NCBI GenBank assembly: GCA_026874595.1
Contig: CM049306.1
Span: 33,806,019-33,870,018 of the forward strand
DNA length: 64,000 nucleotides
Reading direction: 5' to 3'
Source: Sipunculus nudus
Taxonomy: Eukaryota > Annelida > Sipuncula > Golfingiida > Sipunculidae
In this document: in pieces, positions 25,641 through 38,699 of the stretch
Numbering within the stretch: position 1 is the first letter of the stretch
How the letters are laid out: every line of letters begins with the position of its first letter
Translations under genes and position numbers: made by a program
Notes under the pieces: generated by a model
The model's database searches: none
Told to the model about the DNA's origin: nothing
Seen by the model: the letters and a program-made list of their open reading frames with translations, nothing else

Positions 25641-28600
25641 TATTGATTTGCAAGTCAAATTTATTTTTTTTAAGTTTCTACACTCCATAGCCTATTTCCA
25701 AATATAGCTCAGTTGCGGGTGTGTGTGTTGGGGGGGGGGGGGGGTCTTCCATCTAGTTGCCATGGGAATATAAAGAGAATAAAATAAAGTCAAGTTATGA
25801 TGTTCGCTTGTATCTTGTCTTACACGTAAACTTTGTAACTTCACTCATATGAATCAAGTTTTCCATATAAAACCTACCATAAAACACGAATATAGGGTTT
25901 GTCTTAAATGTTGATATAAAGTCAGTTTTGTATATTTTACTAAGAGGGTGATCAGGAGACAAAAAAAATATTCATAATCGAATGGTGGGCAGAATGCAAG
26001 ATTGAAATGTCGCAGGATTAACTGTCCAATCTACATACGAGAAATTGAATGTTCTTTGTTTGCCCGAAGATTACGTGCATAGTAAAGTTGTTTCGTTAGA
26101 AACAAATAGTATTCGGCCAGTAGCTCTTTTTACTGATTGTTCTTTCAATTCGATGAGGAGATTGGTTTGATGTAAGGTGTGAATAATTAAAAAATAATTA
26201 AAATCTATATTTTAAAGAAACAATAAATACCTCTTCCACTTGTTTATTTTTAAAAGTATATCGAACAGAATTTCACATTAAAACATCCAGTACCAATGGT
26301 AGCTGATGCTAGAAGATTTTTCACACAAACCCACATGCAAACATACAACAATTTTAGGGGCGCCAAAATAGGGGGGGGGGGGCTTTATACTCCCCACACT
26401 TTTTAATAATTCCCTTGCTATATATAAGAAAAGAAATATATTAAGAATTAAAATCATAGACCTTGGTTCAATTTAAGAGTTTACTGTGAAATTATATATA
26501 TCTAAAACTTGTTTCGAATTAACTTATTCTAGAAATATAATACCTTTTTTCACCTCTTACTGTGTGTGTGCTTGTCAGAAAGTTGTCCCACCTTGATTAT
26601 TTTCCTATACGCCTGGCAGTCCTCCTCCTGATCTTGAAGATTAACTGACGTCACTGAAAGGTTATGTTACACGTCGCCACAATATTATTGTTAGTTTAAA
26701 ATGTCTGGTACACTTGATAATATTATCACCCTTTGTTAAGCTGGCGGGAAAAGCTATGTGTCTCCTAAGATTTGGAGGGCTGTATGATCAGTTGTAAAGT
26801 AAATTAATAAGAAATGGGTATATCCGTAACCGTTGAGCCCTCTGGTCGTTACACAGGACGCCATTGTTGTTTTTGCTCGTGACAGACGGACAATCCCATT
26901 TTATCAAGTATAAGGATCTTGCAGGTGTGCTGTCCACGAGGCCGTGTTTTTTTTCTCTGAAGGGCACTTTGTCACATTATTGGATTTTTCGGGAGACTAA
27001 TATGAAGAACGTTATATAAAAAATATAGGAGACAGAGAGAGACTAATGCGGACCTCTGAACAATATAATTTTAATGCCCCTTATTAATTTTACCTTATAA
27101 AATATATCCTCAATGTTTTCAAGATCATTATTTGTTGAACTGCTATATGTATACATGTATGTATATACGAATATATTGTCAGATTGTTTTAGTTATCTGC
27201 ACGAGGAAACAAAATGGTATGTATACATACCATTTTTCTTCAGGCAGATATCTAATAGCGTATGACAGTTCAATATATAAGTTTAGACAAAGAAAGATCG
27301 AGTCACGTCAGCATGATAAAAAACACGCTCGGCCTGTCTACAAAGGATATACGATTTATAGGATATCCCGGAGCGCAGCTGAACCATATATCAAAAAGGT
27401 ATCTGCTCAGCTGAGGCGGCGTCAGTGAGGCTGCTGTGAATAATCTTGTCTGTAGGAGACAATCAAACTTTTTATCACGTTGCTTTGTTTTTGCCTTGAT
27501 CATTGAGTCTCACACTATTTAAAAATAACATTACGATGTGATTGGTTGCTTGAGGTATTGTCTTATTGACTTATCAAGCTCAATAGGCTGCAAACCTCCG
27601 CCAGGGGATAAAACACACGGGTTCCTTCAGCAGGATCTCTGTATAAAATTTAATCTTTCAATCGCCAGTGGCCAATAACTCGAAATAAAAGTATCGTGAA
27701 AATCGTTTTAATAATTTTGTTCAAATGTTCCTTACATTCCAAATCAATCTGAAAAAAAAACAAGAGATGCTAATGGAAGAATAAAACTGCTCGGCGCAAA
27801 AGGTCTGGAAATGATATGTATTCTTTGTATTTAGAATAGCTTAATCGACAAAAGGGGATGCCAGAAGCGCCAGCACCTGCTGTTGAGATATATTACATGT
27901 AAGTTATTATGGCAAAAAACAGAAGTAATTCAGTCATCTACGGGAAAATAATAGAAACAGTTTTTATCATCATACTTTTTTGTTGTGCTGATCCTATCAC
28001 AGACACTTGTCATATACTTGTCATTTATGGAATGAAGAAATACGGTCCTGTTTTCCTGTTATTGGAAAATTGCATGGTACCATAAATGAGTTAACAATTA
28101 GTCTGGAGTTGGGCATTGTCACGACCGCGAATTCAGTGACTTCCGTGGTCTTTCAGCTATTAAAGGTACATAAACATTTGCTATAATGTGCGGGCTATTT
28201 CACCAGACTAGTTCATTTTGACTGAATACAAATGATTCCAAGTAAAATCATTATGGCACACGGACTTTTTTACCTTGTTATGGTTCTCTGTTTGTTTACC
28301 ATAAGAAGGCTGCATGACCCCAGGTCCGATCTTGCGCATGCGCGAAAATTCCCAAATTAGGTTAAGTAACATGAAAGAAGAAACACAGAAAAATCATGGG
28401 TTGGAACCTTGAAAAAAAATGTTTGTGAAGTCGCACGGTATGGCCACCAGATAGCGTGCACATTATGTTAATATTTTGTACCACTGATCGAACCTGGTGG
28501 TAGCTTTTTTTTCACTCGGGCACAGAAATAAGCAAACAGTTTAAGAACGAAATATTGGCACACACATAATATTTTCGGGAGAAAATCCAATTAACGTATA

Positions 28601-28740
28601 TATTAAACGTACGTGATCATATCTTTCAGGGTAGTTCATTCTTGTAACTTTTCTAGAAACCCTGGGTTTGCATGTAACCTAAGCTTATTCGTTCAAAAGT
28701 TTGCCTACCGCTCATGACTAGTACCCGTTCATTCCCTGAT
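25641..28740. other. Non-coding stretch, nothing recognised
   Basis: AT-rich with a G run near 26370. The 98-codon plus frame at 27132-27428 shows no domain I recognise. Confidence 0.4.
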
Positions 28741-28868
28741 TAAGACCTTTGTGGTAAATACTTTGGTCAGGAGATATAAGCCGTCAGAACGGGACGCGAA
28801 CCCACAGCTTTATGACTTGCGATCCCAAGTCCAGTATCTTAACAATTACCCCACAAGATACCTGAACG
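28740..28868 (-). mobile_element. tRNA-like SINE head or tRNA pseudogene
   Basis: On the minus strand, TTGTGGGGTAATTGTTAAGA is followed about 45 bases later by GTGGGTTCGCGTCCC. These fit the Pol III A and B boxes, and the B box is nearly canonical. A full cloverleaf with a paired acceptor is not evident, so a SINE head is more likely than a working tRNA gene. Confidence 0.45.
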
Positions 28869-29089
28869 GATCTTGGATTATTATCAAAAGCATATAATCA
28901 CAAATTAAAGGCTCTAAAGAAGGTTCTCTGACAGTTCTTGAGTACGACCTTTAAGCACGCCCGTTGCACATTCTTCATTTATAACATGTGGGTACACACA
29001 AAATATTTCTGCTTGCCGGAACTCTTCGATTTCGGTAAGCATGTTGGTATGTTTCGCATGTCTGTTTCTCTGTCTCTCTGTCTGTCTGT

Positions 29090-29865
29090 CTTCAGCCTAA
29101 AATGCACAATTTAGAAGCGATAGCTTTAAAACCTACACAGTTGATATAAACCAAAAGTCCCCGTAGCCTGATGATTGTTGTCATTATCGGTAAAAAGATC
29201 AAAGTCAAGGTCATCAACAAACGTCGAAAGTTTATTTTCGTCATAACTATGTCAATATTAGACCTATTGTCACAAATAAGCCTCAATTTCTTTCTCTGGG
29301 TTTTCTCAATTACCTGGTTTAGTCGATTGGCCTTAAACTAGTGTCGCTTTGTCAGAATGTCTGTGCGTTAATCAGTTCAAATATATATATCAAATATCAA
29401 TACTTTTTGCCATATCTCCAAAAGGATAAAACTTTATTACATATACTGTACCTTATTTTCTTCCTCTTGGTCTTCTTTATAACCAGGTGAGATCATCTGG
29501 TCTTAACCTTGTATCACGTTGTCAGTATATCTGTCTGTTCGTCAGATATCGTAATTCCGTCTTCTTGCTGGTTCTTGTGTATGTCATATAGCATTCTACT
29601 GGCCACAATTTTGCAGGAAAAACGTTTACACTCAAACATATCGTACATCGGAATGATTGATGAAAACTGAATGTGTATTTATTATATAGGTCAAAGGTCA
29701 AGATCAAGGTCATCAAAACAGTTCAAAATCTAATTTCCTTCATAACGTTCCAAAATTGGTTCTATCTTTAAAATATATGGCCCACTTTCTCTCTCTTTGT
29801 CATGGCTCATTCGGTAGACTGTTTAACCATCATTTCCGGCAAGCGCTCGACCTCTGGTCGTCTAG
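29090..29865 (+). mobile_element. Possible third Helitron-like element with internal repeats
   Basis: The 3' end shows a perfect 5-bp stem, CGACC-TCT-GGTCG (29848-29860), then CTAG at 29862-29865 before a T, the Helitron 3' pattern. Upstream, two diverged units about 490 bases apart share GTCAAGGTCATCA or AGATCAAGGTCATCA, TTCGTCATAAC-like and GTTGTCAG phrases (around 29203 and 29696, and 29345 and 29520). The 5' end was not found. One hairpin plus CTAG can occur by chance. Confidence 0.35.
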
Positions 29866-30785
29866 TTTCTCTAACTCACTGATATTTGAACCCTAAATTT
29901 TCACTGTACGCCAACTTTGATAACGTTACTTTGGCTGTTTCTGTGACTTTTCATACGCAAGTCACAACCACAACACAAAGTTCACTGCTATGAAGACGAT
30001 GTCTCTAATCTAAATACAACGCAGGGATTAATTCACAGTCTCTCTACCACCGGTCATCCTTCATTATAAAAAAAACAATTAAAAATATCTAGTTTCTTTT
30101 TAAGTATTAAGAACTTATTTTTTCTATTTCCCAGCTTTTTATGGGTAGGCCGAAGACCGGGGGAAGAACGTTACTGTTACTTCTAATCGGAAAATAGGAA
30201 GTGTGATGCCTGTCGACTTTCACTTGGATTCTTATCGTTTTGGAATCTAAACCAGCAGCTCACCCCAGCAATAACCAGAAACATGTTTTTTTTATGTCTC
30301 TTTTAGAGCTCACAGCGAGGGTGAACGATGTGGCTTTCAAATTCTAGTAATTACACGTTAATATCCATATTGTCTGAGCGTCCTTCGGAAAATGACGCCT
30401 TTAAGCCTGAAAAGAGAGTGTGCAGTAGTCCTCAAAGGGACCAAACATTTCTACAACATAACAGAAAGGAAAGAAAAAAAATTTTAAAACAAGAGAAAAA
30501 ATAAACATGGTTTACATAGGAAATCAATGCAATATATGTATATTGGTAATGTAAGAACTTGTAGACATGAATTTCATTTAACAATTTTTTAATCCAGCAG
30601 ACTTAAAAATTAACACATCTTTTTTATCGTATGAGCATCTTCATTCTCAAAATCATCAATTTTTATGTTATATATATATATATTAAGAGGAGACATTCTT
30701 AACATTAGTAGAGCAGAATGGGCATAAAAGACCCCAGAGCCACTGAATGTGAACCAAATACAAAAGCTCTAATTGTATAATTGTA
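29866..30785. other. Non-coding stretch, nothing recognised
   Basis: AT-rich, no repeat or coding signal apart from a short TA run near 30670. Confidence 0.4.
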
Positions 30786-30828
30786 TCCGCCAAAACAGAG
30801 TTTTGCGGATACTATGTTTTCAGCTGCA

Positions 30829-30864
<36 letters not shown>
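30829..30864. repeat. (GCC)n microsatellite in the family 1 element
   Basis: About 12 GCC repeats just inside the 5' hairpin. The other family 1 copy has a short GGC-rich run at the same place (41698-41711). Confidence 0.95.
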
Positions 30865-31030
30865 GTAGGTTTCCGGAGAACTCCTCCGTAACCGCTTGGC
30901 GGAATTTTACGAAACCCGGGATTATGTTCGGGTCACATGTGAACTGCTGCGCCCCGATTTTGTTTGGACCTCTGACCTTTCCTCTGCGCTCTGCGTCCGT
31001 TTGTGCGTCTGTTTCCACACATAAACCCAC

Positions 31031-32430
31031 ATATCTCTGGAACCGTTTGACGGATCAGGAAAATTTTTTTTCACAAATGTAGCCCTTGGAGAGCTTTATA
31101 ACATACACAAAAAATGGTGGCGCCACCTGCAACCACTTTTGCACAGTGTCCATCTGTTCGTCTGCCTCGGGTTAAAATCACTCATATCTCTGCAGTGACT
31201 GGACTAATTCACCTGAAATTTGGCATGCGTATACATCCTGGATAGCTTTTCTGATTTTATGACAGGTGGCGCCACCTACATTCACGTTTACGCTGCAGAC
31301 ATCCAAGCTCATATCTCGGGAACCGTTTGACCGATCAGGAAAATTTTTTTGCACAAATGTAGCCCTTGGAGAGCTTTATAACATACACAAAAAATGGTGG
31401 CGCCACCTGCAACCATGTTTGCACAGTGTCCATCTGTTCGTCTGCCTTGGGTTAAAATCACTCATATCTCTGCAGTGACTTGACTAATTCACCTGAAATT
31501 TGGCACGTGTATACATCCTGGATAGCTTTTCTGATTTTGTGACAGGTGGCGCCACCTACATTCACGTTTACGCTGCAGACATCCAAGCTCATATCTTGGG
31601 AACCGTTTGACCGATCAGGAAAATTTTTTTGCATAAATGTAGCCCTTGGAAAGCTTTATAACATACACAAAAAATGGTGGCGCCACCTGCAACAATGTTT
31701 GCACAGTGTCCATCTGTTTGTCTGCCTTGGGTTAAAATCACTCATATCTCTGCAGTGACTTGACTAATTCACCTGAAATTCGGCATGCGTATACATCCTG
31801 GATAGCTTTTCTGATTTTATGACAGGTGGCGCCACCTACATTCACGTTTACGCTGCAGACATCCAAGCTCATATCTGGGGAACCGTTTGACCGATCAGGA
31901 AAATTTTTTTGCACAAATGTAGCCCTTGGAGAGCTTTATATTATACGCAAAACTGGTGGCGCCACCTACAGCCATTTTTGCACAGCTCCTGTCTGTTTGT
32001 CTGCCATGGGATAAAATCACTCATATCTCGGCAGTGGTTTGACATATCTGGCTAAAATTTTGCAGGTTTATACATCCCCGACAGCTCTCTTGATTTTATG
32101 ACAGGTGGAGCCACCTGCATTCTAGTTTATGCAGCAGACATCCAAGCTCATATCTTGGGAACCGTTTGACCGATTGGGCCAAAGTTTTGCATGTGTATAG
32201 TTCTCACATAGCTCTTTATCATACGCAAAACTGGTGCCGTCACCTGCAACCATTTTTCCTCAGCATCCATCTGATTGTCTGCCACGGGCTTAAATCACTC
32301 ATATACATGTAGTGGTTTGACTTATCTGCCTTAAATTTTGCATATGTATACAACTGGGACGGCTTTCTGGATTTTGTGGTAGGGGGGGCAACCTTCATAC
32401 ACAATTTGGCTGCAGACATCCATGCTAATA
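31031..32430 (+). repeat. 280-bp tandem array, two GGTGGCGCCACC palindromes per unit
   Basis: Units start (at ATATCTC.GGAACCGTTTGA) at 31031, 31311, 31591, 31871 and about 32150. The 12-bp palindrome GGTGGCGCCACC lies at 31116, 31265, 31396, 31545, 31676, 31825 and 31955, so spacings alternate between 131 and 149. Middle units are nearly identical; the last ones are diverged and their palindromes have decayed. Open frames of 62-70 codons every 280 bases are by-products of the repeat. Confidence 0.95.
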
Positions 32431-32541
32431 TGCAACATTTCACTCTATTTCCCCTTGCCACTTAATCCATGCCTCACTTCACCCGTTCCACTCTGATTTA
32501 GGCGGATACACGTAGTCGCTTGTCGACTACCCGTATTCTAG

Positions 32542-34500
32542 TTGCCTAATGTTAACGCTTACTGTAAATTTCATTTTAACCTCTAGGATTTATAAATATA
32601 AAAATCGTCGTAAAATCTGTGTTTCAGATTCCCAACATTTCCCATTTACCATGTCTGACAAGGTCTGCATTAACCCTTCTTAACCGGACTCAAATGTATG
32701 GCAAGGCCTAATAATACTGTGTCTTATTAAATCTGATTAAGTCTTCATGAGAGCAGTAACTTGTAACGTGAATTATTTTGTCATTCCTTAATGTATGGAC
32801 AGTTTCAGCATTTCGGCATATTATATAGAAAAGCTACATTATTAACGTTAATTGTCGGTTCATATTTGTCAAACACACAAATACAAACGAGTTTTTATAT
32901 TTAATAAACAATATTATATAATTCAATCATTTTCCACACTATATCAAGTATCAATTCTACAATTAAAAAAAATGCCTTAAACCTTTTTAATATATGGAGT
33001 GTTTTTATTGGGGTACTGACACCATTTGAAGGATTACCCAGTCAAAACTAAATATAAACTATTTGAAAAATATGAACCGAAAATATTGTTTGGGTAACAA
33101 GCCAGACACATTTTTCAAATGGCGAATACCAATGTAGACATATTCTTACATTTTATCATTGTCTATGTTACATAAATCGCCATTAGTTACGCCATAGTTC
33201 CTCGTCACAAAGTACTTCAGAGCCCGGATGCAGACTTGATGGCGGAAAAAGGATTGTACCAATTCCATTTTGTTCTGGTGATCAACATCCCATACAGCAT
33301 TGGTAATACGTTTCCTACCGTTTTTTAAACATGGGAAGTGCAGATGTGAATCTTCAGGAAAAAAAGATCACATGGATGGGCAGGATTCGAAATTTTTGTC
33401 GGACTACTGGAATTTACCGGCAATTTTAAGGAAGGTCCTACACAATTTGGTTAGCGCTGCCCCTCTCCATATTGAACGAGATAAACAGAGTGTGATTCAA
33501 ATCGCGTTATCGCGAGAAGTATGCAAATATTTCTTTGCTGTGCCATTAAAGAGTTGATCTATTTGAGTCAAATAGTAGATTACTATGTGAGCGATCCTTC
33601 GTGCATTTATTTATTACAATATGTATTTAAGTATACAGAAATTATTAACAAACGTCTTGATTAAAGGGTTTGAAAAAAAAAAAAAAAAACAATACGGTAT
33701 AGTATCATTCTTGCAAGACCCGAATACTCTTCAGAAAATTTTGAAATTTCGAGCCCTGGATAGATGTCGTCGTGAGTCATTTTTGTGTGGAAGATAAGAT
33801 TTTTCAACACTCTATCTGAGAGATAACCAGATTAAATCAGGTAGGTAATTTCATTATTGCGGCATGTCAGAGAGTCCTTAATCCTAGTAACTCTCTTCCT
33901 GTTGCTTCTTTCGTGATAACGAGGGACTTAATTATTTGTGGCAAGATCTACATTTGCATAAGATTAGACTGCCAGTAACTACAAATGTCAAACTGGGGAC
34001 TCTGATATTGATTAATGATTGAAGAAGTCGGATTTAAGGACATGAGTGAAAACTCTGCTCGCGTCTAAAACGACTCCAACTTCAAACGAGGTAAGGCTTG
34101 CATGCATGCAGACTGGCACCCCTGACATGTTTTTATCCATCAGCTATTTCTCCCAGGAAATTAACGTCTCGCTTAAGCTATCTCTGACACACTTGAAATA
34201 TTAATTAAGTAAAAAGTTGATTAAAACATTAAATGATACATGACTTTCATGCATGCACTAGCCGGTCATCTGCACGTTAGAGGTTATATTCCCTGGCAAA
34301 GAAAAAAATTGTAACCTGTCAGCATAAAATATATTTTTCTTCTTAAAAAAATATTATACAAATCGAACAAATAATATTTAGGAGTACAATATTTATAAAG
34401 AATATATGTTTGTTATAAATCATTAATATTGTATTAAACATGGATAAGGATATGCAGCTTTAGTCACTTCACTTTGAAGGTAATTTATAAAATTTCTTTC
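32542..34500. other. Non-coding stretch, nothing recognised
   Basis: An 85-codon plus frame at 33300-33557 has no recognisable domain. A run of about 17 A lies near 33675. No repeat ends were seen. Confidence 0.4.
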
Positions 34501-35219
34501 CCCCTATACACCTACGCTATCGGACAACTATCTGAACTTCTTCGGGGGGGGGGGGGGGCACGATTCTACAAAATGGGGGAGGGGGAGGGGCTCAACACAA
34601 TGGTAAACAAGTAAGCCAGGAGTGCTACTCAATTTTATGTATAACACATTACATTCAGAAATATAGGATAAAGTAAAAAGGCAAGCTAGAAGGACAAATA
34701 AACATGCAATAATTTTTTTTTAATCTGCCAAGGGATCAATTTATACAGGTCGTACTGGCTGAGGTGATTTGTTTGATATGTTCGCAGCCAAACATGGTTG
34801 ATTCACCAACAAAACGACTGAGCCCAACATGTTTTCTGAAAACTATGTGAGAGGTGTAACCCAGGAGTGTACGGAGGAAATCCCCCTCCGAAATAGGAAC
34901 ACCCCTCGAATAAGCACCACTCACCACGATAATATCTTTCTCACCCATCACATAATATGGAGCATATATTTTGGTTAGTCTTGTTATTTCAGTTTATTTC
35001 ATATCACCACATTTGATTAACATTAACCATCAAATAACAATGTATGATTACATGTTTGAGAATTAAATGAGACAGTTTGATCAGGGGGGATACAGGAATT
35101 AGAAAGGGGGCGAGGGGGAGGGGGGTTGGTCATCACCATGACATAGATCGAGTACAAATTGACTTATACATAAATAACGCTCGCATGTATAAGTATATAG
35201 GAAGAAACCGGTAGGTCAT

Positions 35220-35610
35220 GCAAATCCGGCGCTGGTTTTCGGCACAAAACATTGTTCTATTTCAAAGATGTGGTACGCGGTATGCGGTTTGAGGTAAGCA
35301 ATATGCGAAAAATATATATCTAACCATAAAGCGTTTACCAGGCCCGCGGTATGCGTTATGCGGCATGAGACACGCTGTAAAATTGAATCCGCATACCGTA
35401 TAGCGCCCATGGGCTCTGGTTACCATATGCATGAACTACAGATGTAGCGGGACCTAGCGGGATTTGACATCAATTGGCCCATATCGCAGGTTTTACCGCA
35501 CGCCAAGTAAATGCCCGATGCGATTTATATCGCATTCTGCATACCGCTTTCTGCTGCCGCACTCCGCATTTCTCATACTGCACATCCGGTAAACGCAGCT
35601 TTCGGGAAAT
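35220..35610. repeat. Imperfect inverted repeat (foldback) rich in GCGGTATGCGG
   Basis: The left arm (about 35265-35400) repeats GCGGTATGCGG-like motifs and AAAGCGTTTACC. The right arm (about 35500-35605) carries the inverse forms, such as GCATACCGC and GGTAAACGCAGCTTT. The match is loose, with a loop near 35400-35500. This suggests a decayed foldback element; no target duplication was found. Confidence 0.5.
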
Positions 35611-37188
35611 ATATGACTCCCCCCCCCCCATCCCCCCCCCAACCCCAACAACATAAGGTCACGGAATCAAAATATCCAGACCCCCCCCCCCCCAACCTTT
35701 TTTTTCCCGACAAACAGGACGAAATCTCGCCCAGGAATATCATAATTTAAACGAAAACATTTTTTTCTCCAGTTTTCAACACTATATTATTTATAATTTA
35801 CATTGAATTGAATATTAAAAAAAGGGCCATAAGCAAAACCGCATGTTCCAATAGCGTTAAATAATACAAATATTATTATAATAAAACTAAGTTCCTATTT
35901 TTTTATATAAATTTATTATATATATATTTCAGCTTATGGGATATATTAACAAAATCTAGAGCCATGTTTTCATTAACGTTAATTATATTAACATTTTCGA
36001 GGGTGTGGGAGTAGGAAATTCCTTAGTGTTATTAACCAGCAGAGTATGATAACGGAAAGACTCACTCCCTCAATATATAAAAGGTACCTCAATGGAGTAA
36101 ATCACACAGCTGTTCATTAATATCCTAAACTCTTGAATTCGCAAGTAGTAAACATAATAATCTTATTGACAGGGAATAAAAACGAAATATAAAAATTAAT
36201 TGAAAATCAATTACGAATTTATCAGAAAAGAACACGGTAAAATATGAGATGTTATGGCCCTATGGGGGGTGGGGTGGGTAGGGGGCACTGGCTCTGGATC
36301 CGTCACTAACAAAGGGAAATCCGATCTGCTAATGTTATTAGAAAACCAGCCAGACAAATAAACCTTCACATAATTTTTGTTGTTGTTTATGAACAAGACC
36401 ATCCCCAGTATGAAGGGGAGTTGATGGAGGGCTTTGATCAGTTTGTTTCTATATGACAATTTGGGTCATGATTCGTTGATGGACTTTATTAGGTTCCTCG
36501 GAGGACAAAACCATTGATTATCCTGCACGGCTCGTGTTTGCGCCCAATCTAAAAAAATCTGAACATTCAAACCGTCCATCCTTAAATTCCGTATATTCTT
36601 AGAATTGTTCAAAACATAAAACTTAGGCAACCATAAAAATTGCTGAACATGAAATATTATTTATTAAGAGTGACATATGTACGTAGATTTTCTTTAATAT
36701 TTCTTTAAGTCAATATCATATGAATGACAATACCAGCTTGTATAGTCTTACCATGATCGAGCACTACCTTAATACTTGACCCATTTGAGTGGTATATAAG
36801 AATGTGATTTCAAAATCTTATTAATAATTGTTTCAACAAAATTGTCTGTTTGACACTTCTTTTCAGCGGAAACGAAATACACTTATAACAGGTGGGCAAG
36901 ACACCTTAAAGGTGTTAGTTGTCAATTTCAACAAAGCATGTCTGAATAACGCGTTAGTTTCACTGCTATGTTCTTATATAAGCAACTTGAGATTTATTAT
37001 ACTCTGTTCGACCACCCTGTGTCCACCTTGGTTTTAAAGATAATTTTCTGAAAAAGTTTATATTTTTCAATTATTGTCTCGAAAGCAGCATAAATGAAGC
37101 ATTAGGTGAAGGCCTGATATATCAATCAAAAATTAAAAGAATATGTTACATCTGCAGGATATGTTTCACAACTCTTTTACGACTCCTA
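35611..37188. other. Non-coding stretch with C runs
   Basis: Runs of C at about 35619-35640 and 35682-35693 are followed by AT-rich sequence. Nothing else was recognised. Confidence 0.4.
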
Positions 37189-37279
37189 TATATATATATA
37201 TACACTTATGGCAGGTTGACATAAAACCTTCCACGTGTAAGTTGTCAGTTTAAACAAAGCAGAAAAAGATATATACATA

Positions 37280-37670
37280 TGCATTAAATTGCCTTTACTG
37301 TCATTAGCGGATCAAGTAGGTCACTGGCGCCCCCCCCCCCCCCCACCGGCTGAGCTGCAATATCTCTCATTTTATCTAATTTCCCGATTTCGTGAATAAT
37401 TTTCATTTTTCATATTTCATTTTATAAATGTATTAGTAGCGATCAGATTTTATTTCCGTTATCTACAGTTTATTACTTTCAAATTCAATAGTTGAGAATG
37501 AGGATATTTATGAACAGCTGCAGAACAACTGCAGAGCACCAGTCCCTGGTTGGGGTCGGCTGTGAACAATCTCACGGCTCCTCTGGTGATACCGGTACTC
37601 GAACTCGCGATCTGTGCTCTTAGGAGTCCTGTGTGCTGTCGACACCACGGGTCCCAGTAAAATGCAAAGT
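37280..37670 (-). mobile_element. tRNA-SINE-like repeat, family S2, copy 2
   Basis: The better preserved copy of the repeat at 14292-14650. On the minus strand the head has GTGGTGTCGACAGCACACAGG and, about 35 bases on, GCGAGTTCGAGTACC, which fits a Pol III B box. The body ends in a C run (about 37329) and AT-rich tail, with a short TA microsatellite about 80 bases beyond (37190). Confidence 0.6.
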
Positions 37671-38101
37671 TTAATATAAGACTTCAACATATCAGTTATT
37701 TTACTCCGAGCATTACATTTAAAAGAAAAAACTTTGTAAGTTATAAATGTGAATGTGCCTTAGCGCCATTGACTTTAACATGTTGAAAACGATTGAAATT
37801 TTATATTCTATTTTTTCAGAAATATAAATACATAACATAATACCACATAACGCAAAGACATAGGAGAATTTTTTTTCAGAAACATAAAATCCTCATATTT
37901 GTTGTGAAAATTGCCTCGAAATGTCCTCTTAACATTGCATATTAAAAAAATCACAATATGGGAGGGGGATACCCCCTTCCATACCCTCCCCATCTACCTG
38001 TAATTAACTTTAATTAAACAAGGTTTCATACTTAAAAATAAAAAAAAAGATGTTTCATACACTAAAATATATAACGTATATAACAATAACAATAATAAAT
38101 G

Positions 38102-38133
<32 letters not shown>
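38102..38133. repeat. (CA)n(TA)n microsatellite
   Basis: CA repeat running into TA repeat, 32 bases. Confidence 0.95.
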
Positions 38134-38159
38134 ACACTTAGTTTTCATAAATACCAATA

Positions 38160-38260
38160 CATTTCAACCCCCCCCCCCCCCTCTTTCGAATTTCTGGATC
38201 CGCCACTGATCATGGCCCCCTCCCTTCCATCAATCCTGGCTACGCCTCTGTACATTGTCC
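38160..38260. mobile_element. Fragment of a dispersed repeat (C run, TGGATCCGCCACTG)
   Basis: A run of about 14 C, then TTTCTGGATCCGCCACTGAT and a CCCCTCCC block. Similar C-run plus GGATCC strings recur at about 55510-55690 and 36290 in this window. Identity unknown. Confidence 0.3.
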
Positions 38261-38596
38261 TCTTCACTACATTTAAACCTACGCCGCTGGTGTATTTAGT
38301 TGCCCCGATGTATTGTTGGTGTCAGATTTTGACTCCAACAATCCCTGAACATCAGAGTCGTACTTTTGTGAGTCTGCCCATTGTTGTAGACAGCTAAGGC
38401 GCCCCTTGGGGCAAAAAAAACAAATTCAATGTATATTGTAGGGGTCGATGAGCTTATTTCTATTAAAATATTTAAGTTAAAATAGTTTGTAGGCGGACTT
38501 TCATGGGTTCCCCAGAGTGCAAACCATCAATTGCAATGTTTTCCCCATTTTTAGCTCAGCTGACTGAAAGTCATCTGAGCTATAGCGATCACTCTT

Positions 38597-38662
38597 TGTC
38601 CGTCGTCCGTCTGTCCGTCTGTCCGTCCGTCCGTCTGTCCGTCTGTCCGTCTGTCCGTCCGT
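38597..38662. repeat. (GTCC/GTCT)n microsatellite
   Basis: Sixteen or so tetramer copies just inside the family 2 5' hairpin. The position matches that of (GCC)n in family 1. Confidence 0.95.
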
Positions 38663-38699
38663 TAACCAGGCACAAATCGTAACCGCTGGACCTAGAACC

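Larger units (their letters stand above)
30786..32541 (+). mobile_element. Helitron-like element with 280-bp tandem core, family 1 copy 1
   Basis: Starts TCCGCC after a flanking A; the first 25 bases form a hairpin in which TCCGC and AAAAC pair with GTTTTGCGGA. A (GCC)n run and then about five 280-bp units follow. Near the 3' end, GGCGGATAC (32501) is the inverse of the GTATCCGCC spanning the 5' junction. A perfect 7-bp hairpin follows (GTAGTCG at 32512, CGACTAC at 32524), then CTAG at 32538-32541 before a T. The second copy at 41649-42811 has the same ends but fewer units. This is the layout of pearl/DINE-type non-autonomous Helitron relatives; no coding sequence is present. Confidence 0.75.

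Noticed and set aside
28740-28868. Working tRNA gene
   Set aside because: Boxes A and B are present, but no convincing acceptor stem or anticodon arm could be drawn.
31266-32014. Three similar 62-70 codon frames as a small gene family
   Set aside because: They recur every 280 bases as part of the tandem repeat and contain no conserved start or domain.
34736-34951. 71-codon minus-strand frame with protein-like composition
   Set aside because: No ATG context, splice sites or family match could be supported, so it was not annotated as a gene.
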